Shown piece by piece: positions 1 to 9,527 of a DNA stretch of 39,184 nucleotides. Within the stretch, counting starts at the first letter, position 1. Every line of letters starts with the position of its first letter. Source of the DNA: Cyanomargarita calcarea GSE-NOS-MK-12-04C (GTDB lineage Bacteria > Cyanobacteriota > Cyanobacteriia > Cyanobacteriales > Nostocaceae); the NCBI GenBank assembly GCA_019359595.1, contig JAHHGZ010000057.1:1-39184 (forward strand), read 5' to 3'. Position numbers and translations under genes: made by a program. The notes beneath the pieces were generated by a model, which searched no databases, had not been told where the DNA came from, and saw only the letters and a list, made by a program, of their open reading frames with translations.

Positions 1-178
1 GGATTCCACGGGAAGAATAATTAACCGATCGCGGATTTTAAAGGATTACTCGGATTCCACGGGAAGAATAATTAACCGATCGCGGATTTTAAAGGATTAC
101 TCGGATTCCACGGGAAGAATAATTAACCGATCGCGGATTTTAAAGGATTACTCGGATTCCACGGGAAGAATAATTAAC
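1..178. repeat. 51-bp tandem repeat, 3.5 copies
   Basis: Copies start at 1, 52, 103 and 154. The first three are identical over 51 bp and the fourth stops matching after about 25 bp. Each copy carries CCGATCGCGGATT. A reverse-complement copy of that 13-mer lies at 212-224, outside the array, so RNA from the minus strand running out of rpe could pair 212-224 with any repeat copy. The array begins at the window edge, so it may be longer. Long tandem repeats of this kind are common between cyanobacterial genes. No function can be read from it. Confidence 0.95.
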
Positions 179-256
179 TTTTAGATCCTCAGTGAAATCC
201 TTTAATCCCTTTAATCCGCGATCGGATTTGGATTTCTGGGTATTTTTAGTAACCTA

Positions 257-964
257 TTATACCTTTGCCAATTCTGGCGCAGGACGTTTGCTGTTGCGAA
301 TAGCTGCGATCGCTTCAGCATAATCAGGAGCTTTAAACACCGCTGAACCTGCGACGATCGCGTTTGCTCCTGCTTCCAAAACCTGCCAGGTATTGTTAGC
401 TTTCAATCCGCCATCCACTTCAATCCAAGGATCTAAACCGCGTTCATCACACATAGTACGCAGTTTCCGGATTTTTGGCACTACGGTTGGGATAAAGCTT
501 TGTCCGCCAAATCCGGGGTTGACACTCATAATCAACACCAAATCGCACAGTTCTAGAACATGTTCAATTAGCTCTAGAGGACTGCCTGGGTTTAATACTA
601 CACCAGCCTTTTTACCAAACTCTTTGATTTGCCCCAAGGTACGGTGCAGGTGGGGAGAAGCATTATGTTCTGCATGAACATAGATATGATCGGCTCCAGC
701 CTTGGCAAAATCTTCTACATACTTTTCTGGTTCCACAATCATCAAGTGGACATCCAGGGGCTTTTTCGTAACTGGACGAATCGCCTCAACAACCAGAGGA
801 CCTATTGTGATGTTAGGTACAAACCGTCCGTCCATTACATCGACGTGAATCCAATCGGCTCCGGCTGCGTCTATTGCGCGAATCTCATCGCCCAGACGAC
901 TAAAATCCGCTGATAGGATAGATGGAGCAATTACAATGGGCTTTTCAGATGGCTTTTGGGTCAT
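257..964 (-). CDS. rpe: ribulose-phosphate 3-epimerase
   Basis: Interconverts D-ribulose 5-phosphate and D-xylulose 5-phosphate in the Calvin cycle and the pentose phosphate pathway; cytosolic TIM barrel. The protein of 235 aa matches the family length. Visible family motifs are [14 protein letters not shown] near the N-terminus, [14 protein letters not shown] (metal and catalytic Asp), [18 protein letters not shown] and the phosphate-binding IEVDGG with AGSAVF near the C-terminus. The frame is open up to 1021, but the ATG at 964 (MTQKPSEK) gives the usual cyanobacterial N-terminus, so I chose it. It is a single gene transcribed towards the tandem repeat array and divergent from the subtilase. 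No unusual feature is seen in the protein. Confidence 0.96.
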   Translation of the reverse strand: MTQKPSEKPIVIAPSILSADFSRLGDEIRAIDAAGADWIHVDVMDGRFVPNITIGPLVVEAIRPVTKKPLDVHLMIVEPEKYVEDFAKAGADHIYVHAEHNASPHLHRTLGQIKEFGKKAGVVLNPGSPLELIEHVLELCDLVLIMSVNPGFGGQSFIPTVVPKIRKLRTMCDERGLDPWIEVDGGLKANNTWQVLEAGANAIVAGSAVFKAPDYAEAIAAIRNSKRPAPELAKV

Positions 965-1135
965 GGCTAGGGGTTTTTGATGCGTTTTCGTCTGTAATGA
1001 TTGTAACAAAACATTGAGCAATCACTCACATAATTTAATTTTAGTGGTTAACCGGTTGACACAGAGCCACTACCGTGGCTGGGTTTCCCGACTTGGAGCA
1101 TCCGGCATTCAACAACCACCAATTAACAAATAACT

Positions 1136-2731
1136 ATGAGCAAAAAACTAAGTTGGATAATTTCTGGATTCACTGCTTCCTGTCTAGGTACACCCGTACT
1201 AGCGTTAGTATTCAGTTCTTCCTTAGGAAGCAATGGGATTGATGCTCTCAGACTGCACCAACCTCCTTATAACTTAACTGGTCGCAAAATTGCGATCGGT
1301 CAGGTAGAAATTGGTCGTCCGGGAATGTTTGGGGTGGACAAAGCTGTCTCTAATAATCGTATGGTTTCCTTAGCAGCCGTTTTCCTACGGAATGGACCTG
1401 TTAAGTCAAATAGCGGTGTAGACCCCCACGCTTACAACGTTGCAGGTGTAATGGTGAGTAAAGATAAAGCTTTACCTGGAGTTGCTCCGGCTGCCAGACT
1501 TTATTCATCCGCTGTCGGCTCTAGTAAAAGTATGGGTCAGCCGGAAGAATGCTTATCTGCTCAACATATAGCTTCACAAAACGGCAGTGATGTGCGTGCA
1601 ATCAACTTTAGCTTTGGTGAACCATTAAATCGCGATCCCCGACCTGAACCTCTTTTAGACGGTAACGCTCTACTAACGCAATGTATCGATTGGTCGAGTC
1701 GCGTTCATAACGTTTTGTACCCGATCGCAGGAAATCAAGGTAAAGGTGGTATTCCAATTCCAACAGATAACTTTAATGGATTAAACGTGGCTTTTTCCTC
1801 CCGCAGAGGAGGGATTTTTAATAAAGTTGACGTTTCCAACTTGGCGGGTGTGAACGAGGGTGTCACCGGTCGCTTATCGGGAAAAGAAATAAATTTGGGC
1901 ATCCGTCGCTCTATCGGTATAGTTGCTCCTGGGAGTAATATTTCCTTGCTCAATCCCGATGGCAAAACTAACAAAGTCACAGGTACGAGTTTTGCGGCAC
2001 CTCACGTTACGGGGACTGTAGCTTTACTCCAAGAATTTGGTGACAGACAACTGCAAACAAAACAAACAAACTGGACTATTTCCTCCCGCCGTCATGAAGT
2101 GATGAAAGCAGTATTATTGAATTCTACAGATAAAATTCAAGATACTGGTAGCGGATTGGAACTGGGAATGACCAGAACTCTAATTGATAAACAAAATAAG
2201 GATTGGTTGGCTTCTGATGCTTACAAAAACCCGAAAATTCCCTTAGATGCCCAAATGGGAGCCGGTCATTTGAATGCTTTTCGTGCTTACCAACAATTTG
2301 GAGCCGGTCAATTTGCTCCATTACGAACAGTACCTGCTATGGGTTGGGATTATCGTGCAATTGATCAGAAAAGAGCGAATTTGGATTATGTCTTAGCCAA
2401 ACCTTTACAGCAAGGGAGTTATGTTTCCCTGACTTTAAGTTGGGATAGATTAGTGCAACTCAACGATAAAAATAATAACGATCGCTATGATGTGGGTGAC
2501 ACATTTAGCGATCGCGGTTTAAATAATCTCGACTTATATTTAGTTAAAGACGATACAAAAGGTTCTTCTAAAACTATTTGCTCCTCGAATAGTGAAGTTG
2601 ATAGTGTCGAACATATTTTCTGCCCCGTTCCTGCTACCGGTAATTACAAAATTCGTGTCCAGTATCGCAAGCAGGTAAATCAAGCAACTCAAGCCTTCGC
2701 TTTAGCTTGGTGGACTGTGCCGATGAAGTAG
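1136..2731 (+). CDS. S8 (subtilisin-like) serine protease, exported
   Basis: Predicted secreted peptidase of 531 aa. Residues 1 to about 30 form a signal peptide (basic start, hydrophobic core). The subtilase core follows. The catalytic His is H98 in PHAYNVAG, which aligns with HGTHVAG. The oxyanion Asn is N200 in IAGNQG and the nucleophile is S285 in GTSFAAPH. The position that normally holds the catalytic Asp (IDTG) reads GQVEIG, so Glu58 stands there. The C-terminal 130 residues form a beta-rich domain with an Asp/Asn-rich stretch, DKNNNDRYDVGD, that looks calcium binding. A serpin gene begins 211 bp downstream on the same strand. The family assignment is firm. Activity with Glu in place of Asp is uncertain. 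Confidence 0.9.
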   Translation: MSKKLSWIISGFTASCLGTPVLALVFSSSLGSNGIDALRLHQPPYNLTGRKIAIGQVEIGRPGMFGVDKAVSNNRMVSLAAVFLRNGPVKSNSGVDPHAYNVAGVMVSKDKALPGVAPAARLYSSAVGSSKSMGQPEECLSAQHIASQNGSDVRAINFSFGEPLNRDPRPEPLLDGNALLTQCIDWSSRVHNVLYPIAGNQGKGGIPIPTDNFNGLNVAFSSRRGGIFNKVDVSNLAGVNEGVTGRLSGKEINLGIRRSIGIVAPGSNISLLNPDGKTNKVTGTSFAAPHVTGTVALLQEFGDRQLQTKQTNWTISSRRHEVMKAVLLNSTDKIQDTGSGLELGMTRTLIDKQNKDWLASDAYKNPKIPLDAQMGAGHLNAFRAYQQFGAGQFAPLRTVPAMGWDYRAIDQKRANLDYVLAKPLQQGSYVSLTLSWDRLVQLNDKNNNDRYDVGDTFSDRGLNNLDLYLVKDDTKGSSKTICSSNSEVDSVEHIFCPVPATGNYKIRVQYRKQVNQATQAFALAWWTVPMK

Positions 2732-2942
2732 GGAAATCAGGGGAAGGGATAGGCTTTCCGTTCCTCCTAACCATTAATATTAGTAATTAATACTTATTGA
2801 CTAATTGCTAATAGTTTGTGAGGAACAATTACTGAAAATCAAAATAGTATCTTTGCTGTTGCTAAAACTGTAACCGCCTACTAGCTGTGCCATAACAGAT
2901 GCAATACTCTTTTAGAGAGACTCTGGCGATTATTTTGGTAAC

Positions 2943-4268
2943 ATGAAGCAGAAATTTAGTAATGCCCGAGAGATATTCCTGCAAAGACGTTACGGTGTCC
3001 GTCTGGGGAGACGTTACGTTCTTGCTGCTGCTGGTGTGATGTTGCTGGGTGTAATTGGATGCTCTCAAGTGACTACTGACACTAGTGCCCTTGCTCAATC
3101 TCAACTTCCACGTTCAGAATCGACTGTGCCAAAAGCAGCGTTAAAAAGTTTTGATAATAAACTCGTTGCTGCTAATACGAGATTTGGTTTTAAATTATTT
3201 TCGGAACTCTTAAAAGAAGACAGTAGCAAGAATGTTTTTGTTTCTCCATCTAGTGTGGCGATCGCCTTGGCCATAGCGTATAACGGTGCGGGTGGTAGCA
3301 CCAGACAAGCAATGGCTAAGGTTCTGGACTTACAAGGTTTAAGTCTAGAACAAATTAACACAAGTAACGGGGCATTAAAAGCAATGAGCGAAAATCCCGA
3401 CGAAAAAGTGCAGTTAACCATTGCTAATTCACTTTGGGCAAACAAAGACGCTAGCTTTAACCCAGAATTTTTGCAAACAAGTCAGGATTTTTACAAAGCT
3501 AAAGTCACAAGTTTAAACTTTGGGGATGCTGGTACACCCAGTATCATCAATAACTGGATTAACGAAAATACACGAGGAAAAATCACCAAGATAGTTGATC
3601 AAATTCCACCAGACCAAATGCTATTTTTGATTAATGCCATTTATTTCAAAGGTAGTTGGACTAAGGAATTTGATAAAAAGCAAACCGCTCAATACCCTTT
3701 CAATTTGACATCTGGAACTCAGACACAACAATTGATGATGTCGCAAACGGGTGAGTATCGATACTTAGAAAACGACCAATTTCAGGCGGTGAGTTTACCT
3801 TATGGTCAAAATGGTCAGCTTAGTTTCTATGTTTTCCTGCCTCTTGAAAATTCCAGTCTCAAGACTTTCTCTCAAAAGTTGGATGCTGTTAAGTGGGAAA
3901 AGTGGATGGCTCAGTTTAGAAAACAAGAAGGCTTTATCCGCTTGCCGAGCTTTCAGATGGAATATGATATTACACTCAATTCGGCACTGAAAGCTTTGGG
4001 GATGGGCGAAGCTTTCAGCAATAAAGCCAACTTTTCAGGTATGGGTAAAAATCTTGCGATTAGCGAGGTGAAACATAAAACCTTTGTTGAGGTGAATGAA
4101 GAAGGAACCGAAGCGGCAGCTAGCACTTCTGTTGGTATGGTTACAACATCTGTCCAGGAAAAACCCCAACCATTTACAATGATTGTTGACCGTCCCTTCT
4201 TCTGTGCGATTCGCGACAATCAAACTGGAAGTATTTTGTTTATGGGTTCAATAGTAAAACCACAATAA
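2943..4268 (+). CDS. serpin-family protease inhibitor, lipoprotein
   Basis: A serpin of 441 aa. The basic N-terminus and hydrophobic segment end in a lipobox, GVIGC with Cys40, so it is probably a lipid-anchored, extracytoplasmic inhibitor. The serpin fold is marked by NVFVSPSSVAIALA, NAIYFKGSW and the C-terminal DRPFFCAIRDNQTG. The reactive-loop hinge, EEGTEAAAST from Glu386, has the small residues required of an inhibitory serpin. With the standard 17-residue loop the scissile bond would be T402-S403, pointing to proteases that accept small uncharged P1 residues. It lies just downstream of a subtilase gene on the same strand, which suggests a protease and inhibitor pair. The target itself is not known from sequence. 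Confidence 0.93.
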   Translation: MKQKFSNAREIFLQRRYGVRLGRRYVLAAAGVMLLGVIGCSQVTTDTSALAQSQLPRSESTVPKAALKSFDNKLVAANTRFGFKLFSELLKEDSSKNVFVSPSSVAIALAIAYNGAGGSTRQAMAKVLDLQGLSLEQINTSNGALKAMSENPDEKVQLTIANSLWANKDASFNPEFLQTSQDFYKAKVTSLNFGDAGTPSIINNWINENTRGKITKIVDQIPPDQMLFLINAIYFKGSWTKEFDKKQTAQYPFNLTSGTQTQQLMMSQTGEYRYLENDQFQAVSLPYGQNGQLSFYVFLPLENSSLKTFSQKLDAVKWEKWMAQFRKQEGFIRLPSFQMEYDITLNSALKALGMGEAFSNKANFSGMGKNLAISEVKHKTFVEVNEEGTEAAASTSVGMVTTSVQEKPQPFTMIVDRPFFCAIRDNQTGSILFMGSIVKPQ

Positions 4269-4270
4269 AC

Positions 4271-4300
4271 AATTCAAAATTATTTTACTAATTTTGAATT
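4271..4300. terminator. bidirectional AT-rich hairpin between convergent genes
   Basis: A perfect 12-bp stem (4271-4282 with 4289-4300) encloses a 6-nt loop. It lies between the serpin stop and the stop of the convergent AI-2E gene. The stem is A/T rich, so either strand could act as a terminator. Inferred from position and symmetry only. Confidence 0.55.
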
Positions 4301-4302
4301 TA

Positions 4303-5490
4303 CTAGGGTAATGTCGGTTCCGAAACGCTCAAAGTATTATTTGGATCGCTTTGAGAGCTTTCTTCTGGAACCACGGGTGCAGCTATCTCCTCCTTATGTA
4401 CTTGATCCATATCGCTGCGATTCGGAGTTGAACGCAGGGCATTTAAAGCCGTCTTAATCACCACAGCAGTCGGCACAGCCAAAATAACTCCCAATAAACC
4501 GCCAATTCTCGCACCTGTTAATACAGAAACGAGCAACCAAACAGGATTTAAACCAGTAAAGCTGCCTAAAATTCTCGGAGCAATTAGATTTTCGAGAATT
4601 TGCTGTACGATCACCGCTGCAGTCAACACCCTCACCCCCATTGAAAAATCCTGTAGGGCCACCAACGAAGTAGTTAGAGCTATACCTACAGAACCCCCAT
4701 AAGGAATGAGCGCCATAATCCCAATAGTCAAGCCAAACAGCAAGCCAAATGGCACCTTGAGCCACAAAAACGTAGGAATCAAGGCACAAGCCATGCAGGT
4801 GGAGATAATTAGCTGGGTAATGAAGAAATTTTGAAAGCTTAGGCGTACGGTTTCAGTAAAAGGCTTGCGGAATCTAGTCGGCAACCAGTCCACTAAACTG
4901 TGCCAGAGTTCATCGCCATGCTGCAACAAGTAGAAAGTTAACACCATCGTTAACAGAAAGTCCAGCAGGCTAGTGAGCGTGACCACAGCTAAATTCAGAA
5001 CTTGTCCGGCGATCGCCTGCAATTGACTTTTGACGCGATCGTTAATTTGTGATAGTAAAGCATCAAGATTGATCGGTAACCCTACAGTGTCTGCTTTCTC
5101 ATTCAATATCATCAACTGAGAGCGCCCAGAGTCAATCAACTCCGGTAAGCGAGCTACCAGTTGCTGTGCTTGAGTCAGAGCTAGGGGAAACAGAGTTACA
5201 CCCAACGCGAATAAAATCGATAAAGCGAGGAGAAAAACTAGAATGGCTACTTGTTCTCGTCTCGCACCTTGGCGCTGCATCCAACTGACTGGGTAATTTA
5301 GCAGGAACGCTAGTACAGACGCTGCCACTAAAATGACAATCAGGGAATGGAAATAATTAAAAATTGCTGAAATTGCCCAACCATTTATCACCAAAAGTGG
5401 AGCGAACATTGCGATCGCCCAGATTCGCCATATTGGTGTTAGTGTCTGCCACCAGTTGATGAGCTTGCGTGTCTGCATCTTTTGCGCCAA
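4303..5490 (-). CDS. AI-2E family transporter (PerM/UPF0118 permease)
   Basis: An integral membrane protein of 395 aa with about eight hydrophobic helices: two near the N-terminus (residues 25-65), one near 75-100, a soluble amphipathic stretch about 105-150, then a cluster from 155 to 345. Segments GLTIGIMALIPYGGSVGIAL and LENLIAPRILG belong to the conserved core of the AI-2E transporter family. The last 50 residues are polar and probably cytoplasmic. Family members have been linked to autoinducer-2 export and to ion/proton antiport, so the substrate here is open. It is a single gene, convergent with the serpin gene and divergent from the small membrane protein at 5587. Confidence 0.9.
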   Translation of the reverse strand: MAQKMQTRKLINWWQTLTPIWRIWAIAMFAPLLVINGWAISAIFNYFHSLIVILVAASVLAFLLNYPVSWMQRQGARREQVAILVFLLALSILFALGVTLFPLALTQAQQLVARLPELIDSGRSQLMILNEKADTVGLPINLDALLSQINDRVKSQLQAIAGQVLNLAVVTLTSLLDFLLTMVLTFYLLQHGDELWHSLVDWLPTRFRKPFTETVRLSFQNFFITQLIISTCMACALIPTFLWLKVPFGLLFGLTIGIMALIPYGGSVGIALTTSLVALQDFSMGVRVLTAAVIVQQILENLIAPRILGSFTGLNPVWLLVSVLTGARIGGLLGVILAVPTAVVIKTALNALRSTPNRSDMDQVHKEEIAAPVVPEESSQSDPNNTLSVSEPTLP

Positions 5491-5586
5491 TTGCGGTTGT
5501 TAGTAAATGAATCCTTCTTTACAACTTATTATCTCTAACTACATCACTCTGATTCATCTCTCTAGTTTAGGATTAAGGTAACTTAA

Positions 5587-5979
5587 ATGAAAAATCACTC
5601 TTCAAAAGAAGATTCCCCTATCAACGAGGACACAACGACTTCCACCCTGGGGCTGATTTTCTATCTAATTCCAGTTATCGGTTTTTTCCCATCCCTGTGG
5701 ACTCTCTACCGTCGTTCGGGTGGTCGGGAACAACTTAGTACCAGTCGTTTGTCTATTACGTTGGCACTTATCTGGCTTTTAGGATATCTTTTATTAGCAA
5801 CTGGGGCGGAAAGTTCAGATTTTGCAACGCTGCGTCTGCTAATCCTGAATAGTTTTTTCACGTCCGGCTACTTTTTGGTAAGTGCTTGGTTGATCGTCCG
5901 TATGTTGAGGGGTAAATCTAACCGTTTAACAGGATTTAGCAGCTTCGCCGAGCGAGTGCTGGGCAAGTATTTGTCTTAA
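5587..5979 (+). CDS. conserved small membrane protein
   Basis: A protein of 130 aa with a polar N-terminal tail of about 20 residues, then three likely membrane helices at about 20-40, 55-72 and 83-106, and a short basic C-terminus. The loop YRRSGGREQLSTSRLS after helix 1 is basic and probably cytoplasmic. I recognise no named domain. It lies upstream of an LCP-family gene on the same strand with about 270 bp between them, so a shared envelope role is possible but unproven. The composition resembles its neighbours and it appears to be a real gene. Confidence 0.75.
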   Translation: MKNHSSKEDSPINEDTTTSTLGLIFYLIPVIGFFPSLWTLYRRSGGREQLSTSRLSITLALIWLLGYLLLATGAESSDFATLRLLILNSFFTSGYFLVSAWLIVRMLRGKSNRLTGFSSFAERVLGKYLS

Positions 5980-6248
5980 TCCCTTAACTAGGATGCAACA
6001 TTCAGTATTTATACTTATTAAGTAACAACTTAAAAATCATCTGCTAACATCACTGGTCAAATTAAGTTTAGTGTTGCCATACTTTAATAAAACATCTCCG
6101 GATCTGGTTAAAAGCTAGGAGAATTACTGTTATAAGTGTCTTGGTTAACACTACAGCGGCTAAGTTAGCACTGATAATTAAGAGTTAGCTATTGTGGGTT
6201 GATTCGTCTGCTTCAAGTCTCGCGGATTTACCGAATTTTTAAGTAAGT

Positions 6249-7679
6249 GTGAGGAAGTCAGTGACCATTCAAAGAACTTCGGCGGACAATTCCGATACAG
6301 CAAATGTATCTAGCTTAAACAATCAAAATCCCAAAGACCCAAAAGCCGGACGATGGTTATGGTTCTGGGTGGGAATGACTGGTATTGCGATGGTATCAGC
6401 AACAGCAGGAGCGCTGTTAGCGGTTTCTCTAACCAGTACACCCTTGATGCAAGCCAATCTCTCTCCAGAGGAAGCAGCCGTATTTGACAGCGATCGCCTG
6501 AACGGTCAAGGATTGCGTTTTTCGGAATTAACTCGTCCTGTGAATATTTTAGTTTTGGGGATGAGCGTACTTCCTCCAGATGTCCAAAATCCGCCAGCAG
6601 AAAGCAAAAATCTCAAATACCTTCCTCAGGTAAACTCTTTTGTAGGTCTTTCTGATGTCATACTCTTGATCAAATTCGATCCAGAGAAGAAAAAATTAGT
6701 TATGCTCTCTGTGCCCAGAGATACCCGTGTTCCAATCGAAGGGCATGGTACAAAAAAAATTAACTCCTCTAACGTCTACGGTGGTCCAGCTTTGACTGCC
6801 AAGACAGTTAGTGAAGTAGCGGGGGGAGTGGGTATTGATCGTTATATCAGAATTAACGTTCTGGGAGTTGGTAAACTTATTGACGCTTTGGGAGGTGTCA
6901 CAGTATACGTTCCCAAAGATATGAAGTATCAAGATGATTCCCAACACTTATACATTAATTTAAAGGCTGGAAAACAGCACCTTAATGGCGATAAAGCCCT
7001 GCAATTACTGCGCTACCGTCATGACGAAAATGGTGATATTGGTCGGATTCAGCGGCAACAAATGGTCATGCGAGCGCTGATGGATCAAACTCTGAATCCA
7101 GCCACACTAGCCCGGATTCCTCAAATTCTAAATGTTATTCAGTCAAATATCGATACCAACTTGACTGTTGAAGAATTAGTGGCATTGGTCGGTTTTGGTG
7201 GTAGAACAAATCGTTCTAATATGCAAATGTTGATGCTACCCGGTCGTTTTAGCGGCAAGAACGAGTTTGATGCTAGCTATTGGATACCTGATAAGAATCG
7301 CATCAACGCAATGGTCGCGCAACATTTTGATGTCCAGTCAGATTCTCAACCCCAAGTGACCAGTCCGAATTCTCTACGAATCGCACTTCAAAACAGTACG
7401 GGTAGCGATAATGCCAACCTGCAACCTTTAATTAGAAATCTCGCAAAAGCTGGCTATCGCAACGTTTTTGTCGCAAAAGCTGGGGGTGAACCTCTAGAAT
7501 CAACTCATATCGTCGCCCAACAAGGAGATGGTAACAGCGCTGAATCAATTCGTACTAATTTGGGATTTGGGGAAGTGCGTGTTGAAAGTACTGGTAACCT
7601 CGGTTCTGATATTACCATTCAACTGGGTAAAGATTGGTTGCAGCAGACTGGTTCTTCTGAAAACCCTGTCAGACCTTAA
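6249..7679 (+). CDS. LCP (LytR-CpsA-Psr) family glycopolymer transferase
   Basis: LCP proteins attach undecaprenyl-linked glycopolymers to peptidoglycan or related acceptors at the outer face of the inner membrane. The protein of about 476 aa has a cytoplasmic tail of 35 residues, one membrane helix (about 36-60) and an LCP domain. Family signatures are DVILLIKFDP, LVMLSVPRDTRV, KINSSNVYGG and the arginine-rich LLRYRHDENGDIGRIQRQQ. A LytR_C-type domain follows from about residue 370 (LRIALQNSTG onward). The open frame starts at GTG 6249. A second GTG at 6261 has a better Shine-Dalgarno (GAGGAA at 6251-6256) and gives the N-terminus VTIQRTSA, so it may be the true start. Confidence 0.92.
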   Translation: MRKSVTIQRTSADNSDTANVSSLNNQNPKDPKAGRWLWFWVGMTGIAMVSATAGALLAVSLTSTPLMQANLSPEEAAVFDSDRLNGQGLRFSELTRPVNILVLGMSVLPPDVQNPPAESKNLKYLPQVNSFVGLSDVILLIKFDPEKKKLVMLSVPRDTRVPIEGHGTKKINSSNVYGGPALTAKTVSEVAGGVGIDRYIRINVLGVGKLIDALGGVTVYVPKDMKYQDDSQHLYINLKAGKQHLNGDKALQLLRYRHDENGDIGRIQRQQMVMRALMDQTLNPATLARIPQILNVIQSNIDTNLTVEELVALVGFGGRTNRSNMQMLMLPGRFSGKNEFDASYWIPDKNRINAMVAQHFDVQSDSQPQVTSPNSLRIALQNSTGSDNANLQPLIRNLAKAGYRNVFVAKAGGEPLESTHIVAQQGDGNSAESIRTNLGFGEVRVESTGNLGSDITIQLGKDWLQQTGSSENPVRP

Positions 7680-7752
7680 GCATTAGACAAGAGTGCTTTC
7701 ATTCTTTTTCATCTATCTTTTACCGTAGAGCGCTCTTAAGGTTCTTGAAGGC

Positions 7753-7772
7753 TAGCCCGCCTACGCGGGCTA
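7753..7772. terminator. GC-rich hairpin between convergent genes
   Basis: A perfect 8-bp stem, TAGCCCGC with GCGGGCTA, has a 4-nt loop, between the LCP gene and the convergent hydrolase gene. It is followed on the plus strand by an AT-rich run rather than a clean T tract. It may serve both genes, or be a copy of a short palindromic repeat. Confidence 0.5.
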
Positions 7773-7790
7773 AATTATAATAAGGATCTA

Positions 7791-8705
7791 CTACAGGTTC
7801 TGCTGCGCGATCGCCGATCGTTCCCAAATCCAATCCTGTAAAATGGGATTCACTACCTCAGGAGCTTCATCTTGGGGACAATGCCCCACACCCTCAAGGG
7901 GAATAAACTTTTGCACTTGCGGATAGTTTGCTAACTCTCTTCCTAAATCCACTGGTTCCCAAGGGTCTGCAGTTCCCCATACAATAATTGCCGGACATGG
8001 TAATTGAGGCAACAAGTCTTCTGCTAGTGGTCCATGTGAATAAGAAGTAAATGCTAAAAATACAGCAACAGCACCTGGATCGTGCGCTGGCTTCATCAGT
8101 ATATCTACTAACTCCTCGGTTACCGTCTCCGGATTCCCATAAGCTTGTAATAAAATCTTGCGTACAGTTTTTGGTTTGGCAATTAGATTGAAAAAGAAAT
8201 CGCCAATTGATTTAATTGAGAGTATGCGCGTAAGCAAAGGCGCTCCTACACGACGCGACCAAGGTAGAGTTGCTCGCTTGCGATCGTGCAATAATCTCAA
8301 CGAACAGTTGAGTAACGCCACTCCTAAAGCTGTATCCGGGTAACTCACAGCCGCTTGCATAACTACAATACAGCCAATAGAGTTACCAACCAAAAAAGCG
8401 GGTTCACCGATCACTTCACGACAAAAATCAGCGATTTGCTGTCCCCAGGTTTCAAATGTGTAGGCTATCTCTTCACCTGGTTTAGGTTTAGCTGAACCGC
8501 CAAAACCAATCAAATCAATCGCATAAACACGGCAATTATCCGCCAAGACTGGGAGATTTTTTCGCCAGTGCGACCAAGATGCACCAAAACCATGTACCAG
8601 AACAACAGCAGGTCCTGTAGTTCCTTGGGTTTGATAGCAGATGGAAAAACCTTGCCAAATCCAGGTTTTCGTTGAGCTTGCTGTTGTATTCGTATAGGTG
8701 GTCAT
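7791..8705 (-). CDS. alpha/beta-fold hydrolase
   Basis: A protein of 304 aa with the full alpha/beta hydrolase layout: oxyanion motif VLVHGFGASWSHW near residue 36, nucleophile elbow GNSIG with Ser109, acid in GTADPWEP (Asp247) and catalytic His275 in GVGHCPQDEAP. The cap region lies between about 135 and 225. No signal peptide is seen, so it is probably cytoplasmic. The HGFGASWSHWRKN and GNS motifs resemble the hydrolase group that includes plant pheophytinase, so an ester of a chlorophyll derivative is conceivable, but the substrate cannot be assigned. Single gene; the ATG at 8705 gives a normal N-terminus. Confidence 0.92.
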   Translation of the reverse strand: MTTYTNTTASSTKTWIWQGFSICYQTQGTTGPAVVLVHGFGASWSHWRKNLPVLADNCRVYAIDLIGFGGSAKPKPGEEIAYTFETWGQQIADFCREVIGEPAFLVGNSIGCIVVMQAAVSYPDTALGVALLNCSLRLLHDRKRATLPWSRRVGAPLLTRILSIKSIGDFFFNLIAKPKTVRKILLQAYGNPETVTEELVDILMKPAHDPGAVAVFLAFTSYSHGPLAEDLLPQLPCPAIIVWGTADPWEPVDLGRELANYPQVQKFIPLEGVGHCPQDEAPEVVNPILQDWIWERSAIAQQNL

Positions 8706-9527
8706 GGCAAATTCAATATTTAAAATTTTAAATTAGTATGGAAAAATTGCTCGTTAGAGAAACAGACATAGACCACCCGACCGCAAAACTTAATCTAGGC
8801 TTACTTCTTTCTGAGTCGGCCTCAAGATAGATATTTGATTTTTGCAAAAATTTATAATACTTTACAATAATTTTATATAGCTTTTATATTAATTAAAATT
8901 GTGTGCGATCGCTTCTTGGCTGACTTTAGCTATGCCAATCGAACTCTTTCCATATCAGTATTAATAATTAGTACACAATCATCCACAAAAGCCTTGTCAG
9001 AAATGTTGGCACAAACATCTACTTCTGCTAATTATGATACAGCAAATGTCGTTATCTTGCCGACTTTCTATATTGGCAAAAACTTATTGACTTTAGGCTA
9101 AAAGATTTCATACTTTATTATGCAGCAAATTTAATATTATAATAAATAACTCCATAGTCGGAGAAAAAATGTAATATTTTACACCTGTATTTTATTGGGC
9201 ACGCCAAATGTAAGAGAATTGTCAGACAAGAAATGTTATGGGTAATAGAAGAAACAGTCCAGAAGTTGATAAAAGCCAATATTTTGTAATTCCTTTACGT
9301 GCCCTTTGTACATGAATGCTAAACAATAGTGAAAATCACAGCATTATTAAATGTGATGTAATGGAATTAACACAAGAATGGAGATTCAGTAGTTTCACAA
9401 TTTACATCTACAAAATTGATCTATATGATTGAGTCTCAAGCATCTTCAAAAGAGGTGGTTTGAGGCTTATTGTGACGCTGAATTAAACTTCTATTGTTTG
9501 TTCCTAGTTCGCGAAAAATCAGGGAAG
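8706..9527. other. gene-free interval, 822 bp
   Basis: AT-rich sequence between the divergent hydrolase and thioredoxin-fold genes. Short open frames exist (66 codons at 8901-9101, 31 codons from ATG 8738) but none has a recognisable product or a good ribosome binding site. Promoters for both flanking genes presumably lie here. I see no tRNA, strong terminator or repeat. Confidence 0.6.

Noticed and set aside
1-178. CRISPR array
   Set aside because: The 51-bp units are directly joined with no unique spacers.
8901-9101. 66-codon plus-strand frame after the hydrolase gene
   Set aside because: Starts at a weak codon, has no ribosome binding site and no recognisable domain, and lies in AT-rich sequence.
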